Assembly (NCBI GenBank): GCA_037176705.1
Contig: CM073887.1
Location: 59,109,001 to 59,173,000 of the forward strand
Origin: Molossus alvarezi
Taxonomy: Eukaryota; Chordata; Mammalia; Chiroptera; Molossidae
Direction of reading: 5' to 3'
DNA: 64,000 nt
Position 1 is the first letter of the stretch. The number at the start of each line of letters is the position of its first letter. Below are positions 58,617 through 64,000 of this stretch, piece by piece. A program made the position numbers and the translations under genes. A model generated the notes under the pieces. It had not been told where the DNA came from, did no database searches, and was given only the letters and a program-made list of their open reading frames with translations.

Positions 58617-58840
58617 AATCCTCACTGGAGGACATTTTTCTGTTTATCTTCAGATAGAGTAGGAAGGAGGGAGAGAGAGAGAAACATCAATGCGAGACAG
58701 ACACATTGACTGGTTGCTTCCCGCATGACCCTAACCGGGGCCAAGGACAAACTGCAATTCATACCCTTGGCCAGAATTGAACCTGTGACCCATTGGTCCA
58801 TAGGCCGATGCTCTAACCACTGAGCTAAACCAGCCAGGGC
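58617..58840 (-). mobile_element. VES SINE nested in old L1
   Basis: A reverse VES next to an (ATTT)n run. A diverged duplication, ggtcctctgcc (about 58577) versus ggtcttctgcc (58841), flanks it. Confidence 0.92.
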
Positions 58841-59640
58841 GGTCTTCTGCCCATTTTAAATTGGATTGTTTGTCTTCCTTTTGTTGAGTTGTATGAATAA
58901 ATACAACTATCTCTGTATATTTGGGAAATTAACCCCTCATCAGATGTATCATTGGCAAATATGTTCTCTGATACAGTGGGTTCCATTTTAATTTTGATGC
59001 TGGTTTCTTTTGCTGTGCAGAAGCTTTTTAGTTTGATGTAGGTCCATTTATTAATTTTTTCCTTTGTCTCTCCTGCCCTATGTGATATATTGGTGAAAAT
59101 TCTGCTACATGTAATGTCTGAGATTTTGCTACCTACATTTTCTTCTAGGATTTTTATGATTTTACGAATTACATGTACATCTTTTATCCATTTGAGTTTA
59201 TTCTTGTGTATGGTGTAAATTGGTGTTCTAGTTTTATTTTTATTTTTTGCATCTACCTGTCCAATTTTTCCAATACCATTTATTAAAGAGGCTGTCTTAA
59301 CTTCATTGTATGCTCTTGCCACCTTTGTCAAATATTAACTGAGCATAATATCTTGGGTAAATTTCTGGGTTCTCACTTCTGTTCCAGTGATCAATATGCC
59401 TGTTCTTGTGACAGTACCAGACTGTTTTGATTATAATGACTTTGCAATATAACGTGATATTTGGAATTATGATCCCTTCAAGTTTATTCTTCTTTTTCAA
59501 AATTGCCATGGCTATTCTGGGTCTTTTTTGGTTTCATCTAAACTTTTGGAGTATTTGTTCTAGATCTGTAATGTATGCTGTTGAATAATAGTGATTGCCT
59601 TGAATCTGTAGATTGCTTTGGGTAATATGGACATTTAATG

Positions 59641-60610
59641 ATTTTTTTTCTTTTTTTTTTAAACTTATATTTATTGTTGAATTTAATACAGATGTCCCCC
59701 CCCCCCTTTTTTTCTCCATTAACCCTCTCCTCCTCAATCCCGCTCCCCTCCTGCCTTCCCCACACTATTGTCTGTGTTCATTGGTTATGCATATATGCAT
59801 AGAAGTTCTTTGGTTCATTTCATCCCGCCCTCTCTCCTCCCTTCCCTTTGAGGTTCATCAGTCTAACAGTCAATTTGTACTTCTTCATTTCTTCATCTTT
59901 TTCACCCATCCCTCCATCCCCCTCCCATCTGGCAACCAACAAAAAGTCCTCTGTATCTATGAGTCTGTTTCTGTTCTGCTTGTTCATTTTGTTTGTCGAT
60001 TCAGTTGTTGATAGATGTATTAATTGCCCTTTTCATTTTTCATATTTTTGTTGTTCTTCTCCTTCAAGAAGACCCTTCAACATTTTATATAATACTTGTT
60101 TGGTGGTGATGAACTCCTTTATTTTTTTTTTGTCTGGGAAACTCTTGATATGTTCATTGATTCTAAATGATAGCTTTGCAGGATAGAGTAATCTTGGTCG
60201 TAGGTCATTGCTTTTCATCATCGTGAATATCTCTTGCCACTCCTTTGTGGCCTGCAAAGTTTCTTTTGAGAAATCAGCTGACAGTCTTATGGGAACTCCC
60301 TTGTAGGTAACTAACTGCTTTTCTCTTGCTGCTTTTAAGATTCTCTCTGTCTTGAACCTTTTGCATTTTGATGATGATGTGTCTTGGTGTGGACCTCTTT
60401 GGGTTCATCTTGTTTGGCACTCTCTGTGTTTCCTGGACTTGTATGTCTGTTTCCTTCACCATGTTATAAAAGTTTTCTCTCATTATTGTTTCAGATAGGT
60501 TTTCAATTCCTTGCTCTCTCTTCTCCATCTGGCACCCCTATGATGTGAATGTTGGCACACTTGAAGTTGTCCCAGAGGCTCCTTACACTATCCTCATTTT
60601 TTTTTTTTTT
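59641..60610 (-). mobile_element. HAL1-like element: ORF1 C-terminus joined to 3'UTR, no ORF2
   Basis: In sense (minus) orientation an ORF1 C-terminal half ends in a stop near 60033. A 3'UTR of about 390 bp follows directly ('cagactcatagatacagagg', 'cttctatgcatatatgcata', 'aattcaacaataaatataag'), with no trace of ORF2. ORF1 followed by 3'UTR is the defining layout of half-L1 (HAL1) elements. The 3' end resembles that of the compact element at 46056-46190. Confidence 0.8.
60033..60600 (-). pseudogene. HAL1/L1 ORF1 C-terminal half, frameshifted
   Basis: Two minus-strand frames (60274-60528 and 60033-60257) encode the RRM and C-terminal parts of ORF1p: ETQRVPNKMNPKRSTPRHII, then TKEWQEIFTMMKSNDLRPRL and PAKLSFRINEHIKSFPDKKK. 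Upstream remnants (LWDNFKC-type) reach about 60600, where the sense strand runs into an A-rich tract. The coiled-coil half is missing and a frameshift separates the two parts. Confidence 0.85.
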
Positions 60611-60611
60611 G

Positions 60612-61157
60612 ACCACTGGCCTTTGACTACCTTAGAGAATCTCCTATGAAGGGGCCCACTACACAAAGCAAGACTTAATCAGGACTCTGGTACCCAATGA
60701 GTCCACTCATTGACTGTGTCACTTGTGGAGGTGGTTTGGTGGTGGTGCTTCGATATGGTCTGAAGCTGTCCACTGGGTGTGCTGGCTCTGGGGCAAGGTC
60801 AGCCATTGCCTGTGTTTTATCTGGTGCCACCGGCATAAGCTACAAAGTGATCTGCAGATGGCTGCTTCTTGTGCTGGGCTTGAAAGTGCCCAGGAAAGGC
60901 CAAATTGTGAACCAAGGCTGGTTGCTTCTAGTGCCAGGTCTGGGGCCTCTTAATGAGAGGTATGGGGCTTGCTAAGAATAGATGATGCTTGTTTGAGAGA
61001 TTTTAGGAATCTCTGAAGCAGGATCCAAGACAGGCTAATCCTATGGTAAAGCCTTTGGAAACAGCTTGGGTGGACCTGAAAGTTGGGTGGGGGAAGACCT
61101 CAGGGAATCACCAGGGCAGGGTAAACAGTGTGAGCCACGTTTCTGGAGTCCTAGATA
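60612..61157 (-). other. Unassigned segment inside composite element
   Basis: It lies between the ORF1 half and the L1 5'UTR block. In sense it reads 'agagtcctgattaagtcttg' and 'ccagtggtcaaaa'. It may be lower 5'UTR of an L1/HAL1 lineage different from the 37345 copy. No coding potential was recognised. Confidence 0.4.
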
Positions 61158-62585
61158 TGGTGGCTGTCTGAATCTCCAACGGAGGGGGCTGCTGCTCTTC
61201 CCCACAGCTCTGGGAAGGAGCACACTGGCCACCGTCCTTTGTGGCCACAACTCAGCAAAAACTCTGAATGCCCTCCAAATCCTGGGTGTCCCCACAGAGT
61301 TCTAGCCCAGTCTGCCCTCCCTCTGCTGTAGCCCCAAGGTGAGTGGCTGTGGCTATTTTAGCACTCTATCCCGGCTCTCTGCACTGTGGAGCGGGCTTGG
61401 TCTTTATTCCCCAAGGGCGCTGCTCACAGCTAAGACTGCTGCTGTCTGTGGACTCCCAGCCCGCCACCCTCTCATGCCTCCACAGATCCTACCAGTGTCC
61501 GTGGTTATATGGTCCTGTCCTGCTGCTTTTAAGTTGCTTTTTTCCCGAGGATTTGTCTTTATTTTAGTTGTAATTCTTGTTTGGTCCTGGGATATCATCT
61601 GTGTAGCTCCCATTCACTCCGCCTCCATTTTCACATCCTCTACGCCTATCTTGTGTGTGAGCTGGGTTGCAGAGACCTCTCTGGTGGCCCCGCACCCTGC
61701 AGGTCCTGTGGGTAACTGGATCACACAGTCCCTTTGGGGACTCGGCTCTATGCCTATGTTAATGGGCTGCTGGGTCACACAAGCCTCTCTGGTGCTTCAG
61801 CATACCACAGGTCCCGTGGGCAACTGCATGGCACTGCCTCTGCTGGGTCGCACAGGCCTCTCTGGTGCCCCCACACCCTGCAGGTCTCGCAGGCGGGCAG
61901 CTGGCTGACACCAGTCCCTCTCAGGCTCTGGCTTCCCACTGCTCTTGTGGGCTGCTGGACCGCACAGGCCTCTGTGGAGCCCCAGTTCCCACTGCTGGTG
62001 GCTGGGGAGTACTTCTGCCCGTGGGGCTCAACTCCTGCTCAGCTTTTGCTGTAATTTGTGGGAATGGGTCTCAGCTGCTGGTCTGTGCTTCTGTTGCCTG
62101 GGGATGTCTGTCTGCTCCCCAACCTCAGTTGCTGGGGGTATATCTTGACTCTGACCGGTCTGCTACTATGGTGGATGGTGCTGGGCTCCAGGCTGTCTTT
62201 GGCTTCCGCGATCAGCACCTTGGGAGCTCCACTACTGTGCACTCGTCTGTGTTGACACAGAGTGTCCACTGGTCTGATGGTGCCAGGTGCGCTCTGGGCT
62301 CAGGTTGCTGGGCCCTAGCGGCTCCCACTGCCTCCTCTCAGGGAAGACCCGGGATCTTCCAAAATGGTGGGACCTCACTGTGGTGCAGGTAGAAGTGCCT
62401 TGAAGGCCTCTTACTGTGGTAGCTGGCTGCTCCCATCCACAGCACAGGAACCTTCTGCTCCTCATCTCTGCACTGCTCGGGTTCGGCTGTCCACCTTCAC
62501 GTCCACTCACACTTTCTCACACATTAGCTCACTCTATCTATCACACACTCACCCTTCCTCTGGTCCTGCCTGCCGCCATTTCCTG
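61158..62585 (-). repeat. L1 5'UTR, reverse, homologous to 37345-38910
   Basis: The complement aligns along its length with the 5'UTR of the plus L1: 5' end 'gtgagtggacgtgaaggtgg', middle 'cagcctggagccagcaccat'-type blocks, 'gaaaatggaggcggagtgaa' near 61630, and 'gaactctgtgggg' near 61300. It contains only about three of the ~72-bp units (61660-61893), against five in the plus copy. Homology stops near 61158. Confidence 0.88.
61660..61893 (-). repeat. ~72-bp tandem units in L1 5'UTR, short array
   Basis: Three units in reverse. One carries the same inserted block (cataggcatagag) as the fourth unit of the 38055 array, so the arrays align and differ by two units. Confidence 0.8.
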
Positions 62586-62596
62586 ATTTTTTTTTT

Positions 62597-62789
62597 TTAG
62601 AGAGAAATGAAAGAAGAGGGAGGGAGAGATAGAAACATCGACAAGAGAGCACATCATTTGGCCACCTCCTGCATATCCCTCACAAAGGGCTGGGCCCACA
62701 ACCTGGGCATGTTCCCTGACCAGGAATTGAACCAGCGACCTCCTGGTTCATGGGTTGATGCTCAACCACAGAGTTACACTAGCTGAGCT
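62597..62789 (-). mobile_element. VES-related SINE, divergent subfamily
   Basis: Same subfamily as 9533-9731: 'cccacaacctgggcatgttc', 'gaaccagcgacctcctggtt' and the end 'gttacactagctgagct'. It sits at the 5' end of the composite element. Confidence 0.86.
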
Positions 62790-62799
62790 AGGTGAATAC

Positions 62800-63195
62800 T
62801 TTTTAAAATATATTGATGTATTTGAATTGTTAATATTTTGTTGAGGATTTCGGCATCTATGTTCATCAGGGATATTGGCCTGTAGTTTTCTTTTTTTGTA
62901 GTGTCTTTATCTGATTTTGGAATTAGTATTATGCTGACCTCATAAAACAAACTTGAAAGTCTTCCTTCCTCTTGAATGTTTTGGAATAGTTTAAGGAGAC
63001 TAGGTGTTACTTCTTCTTTGAATGTCAGTTAAAATGTTCCTGTGAAGCCATCCAGACCAGGACTTTTGTTTTCTGGGAGTTTATTGATTACTTTTTCAAT
63101 TTCCTTAGTTGTTATTAGTCTGTTCATGTTTTCTGACTCTTCCCTATTGAGTTTTGGAAGCTTGTTTGATTCTAGGAATTTGTCCATTTCACTGA
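62800..63195 (-). mobile_element. Old L1 ORF2 fragment
   Basis: A reverse ORF2 segment ('catctatgttcatcagggat', 'gaagccatccagaccaggac') equivalent to 32040-32400 of the other minus L1. It is probably the continuation of the L1 that stops at 59640, with roughly 1 kb of L1 sequence missing in between. Confidence 0.85.
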
Positions 63196-63214
63196 TCCCT
63201 CTTTTAGATTAAAA

Positions 63215-63570
63215 GTTGGACCATAATTATGCAAGTGGGACTAATATAATAACTGCGACCCTAGAATGTAGAAGAAAAAGGAAGAACAGTTGGAATCAGA
63301 AGGAGATTTGAAAATGCTACACTGCTGTCTGTGGAGATGGAGAAGGGGCCTGAACCAAGGAATGTTTGTGGCCTTGAGAAACTGGGATAGGAGAGGAAAC
63401 AGATCCTCTTCTGGGGACTCCAAAGAAAGCATCCCTGCAGGCAACTTCATTTTAGCCTGTTGAGACTAATTTCAGGTTTCTGACCTCCAAAACAGTAGGA
63501 GCACAAAGTTGTTTCATTCACACCACTGAGTGTAGTAATTTGTTATAGGGATGTAATACAGACATTTATC
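63215..63570 (+). repeat. MLT1-like (ERVL-MaLR) solo LTR remnant
   Basis: 'ggaaacagatcctcttctgg', 'ctgacctccaaaacagtagg' and 'gtagtaatttgttatagg' followed by 'gtaatacagac' follow the 3' half of MLT1 LTRs. It is an old, non-coding endogenous retrovirus-like relic. Confidence 0.6.
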
Positions 63571-64000
63571 CAAAATATTTTTCTGGAGGAAACTGAATTT
63601 TAGCCTCTCAATTCTTTCTCTTAGCTTCCCTTGGGTAAAGATATTTTGTGCTAAAATCTAACATTAAGTAGAAGAAAAAAATCTAAAGTCAATTTGGGAA
63701 TTATGTCCCGTTAGCTGGTAGAGTGAATTCCCAATTGTGTCTTGTGCCTGAATTTCTACATTCTTTTAGTACACATTAATTTAACTATTCATTTAAAAAA
63801 TGTCTGTCATACCCAACTTTCTCACAAAGTTTCTTTCAACATAAAATATGGGATTTTAAATGAGTCTCTGTGTGTTTATATGTGTGGGACTATGCTTATT
63901 TTAATCATGTGCAAACACACACATGCACGTACATAGATATACTTCTTACCTCTAAGAGAGTTCTTAGACTTACCAAGTATTTCCAAACATTTTATTTATT
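63571..64000. other. AT-rich DNA to window end, no gene seen
   Basis: No feature supported. Confidence 0.4.

Larger units (their letters stand above)
57604..59640 (-). mobile_element. Old L1, 3' part, with nested insertions
   Basis: A reverse L1 from its 3'UTR (57604) into ORF2. The C-terminal coding remnant is interrupted at 58069-58166 by a short insertion between KIWKQPK and SSVDEWIKK, and at 58617-58840 by a VES. It continues with broken ORF2 (58841-59509) to 59640, where another element starts. The L1 resumes at about 62800. Confidence 0.88.

Noticed and set aside
61339..61908. 189-codon plus-strand open frame
   Set aside because: It reads antisense through an L1 5'UTR, including the 72-bp units. 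The periodic peptide reflects the tandem repeat.

Overview
The window is a piece of a bat (Chiroptera, most likely Yangochiroptera) nuclear genome. The main evidence is about 25 copies of the tRNA-derived VES SINE family. Its head reads gccctggccggtttggctca, it has Pol III A- and B-box-like blocks, and it ends in an A-rich tail. Several LINE-1 (L1) generations, the ancient mammalian repeats MIR and L2, hAT relics and a small mariner-like element fit the same picture. I see no bacterial, viral or organellar gene content.

Layout. 1-25.6 kb is mostly single-copy intergenic or intronic DNA with scattered MIR, L2, hAT and VES copies. It also holds a 278-bp inverted repeat (3.6 and 5.9 kb), a near-identical 157-bp direct repeat (12.2 and 14.1 kb) and a 0.5-kb purine-rich tract (19.8-20.3 kb). 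From 25.7 to 45.3 kb the DNA is almost wholly L1. There is a minus-strand L1 (25.7-28.5 kb), a second minus-strand L1 running from its 3' end into ORF1 (29.3-34.1 kb), a detached L1-like 5'UTR block (34.9-36.1 kb), and a near full-length but frame-broken plus-strand L1 (37.3-44.2 kb) followed by a partial L1. 45.6-46.25 kb holds a compact non-coding retroelement made of an L1-like 5'UTR joined to a 3'UTR, with a target-site duplication.

The only host protein gene I can support is a family-7-type class II olfactory receptor on the minus strand (48.7-49.7 kb). Its body is intact, but the usual start codon appears to be frameshifted by two bases. A candidate non-coding 5' exon with a consensus splice donor lies about 5.4 kb upstream, near 55.1 kb. 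50-64 kb is again repeat-rich: an L1M copy with an inverted 5' part, a (CA)n tract, the mariner-like element, a young 5'-truncated L1 with a perfect 15-bp target duplication, MER20- and MER5A-like relics, and an old L1. That old L1 is interrupted by a composite element containing an ORF1 C-terminal half, a 3'UTR and no ORF2 (59.6-62.6 kb, HAL1-like).

The genes do not form an operon or pathway. The coherent system here is retrotransposition: autonomous L1 lineages, VES SINEs (probably moved by L1, from their A-rich tails and target duplications), and L1-derived short elements that keep the termini but have lost ORF2 or all coding sequence. The 646-bp element at 45.6 kb and the HAL1-like element at 59.6 kb share a similar 3' end, so they may belong to one non-autonomous lineage. 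I consider this the most interesting content of the window. All family names were assigned by eye from remembered repeat structure; no search was run.
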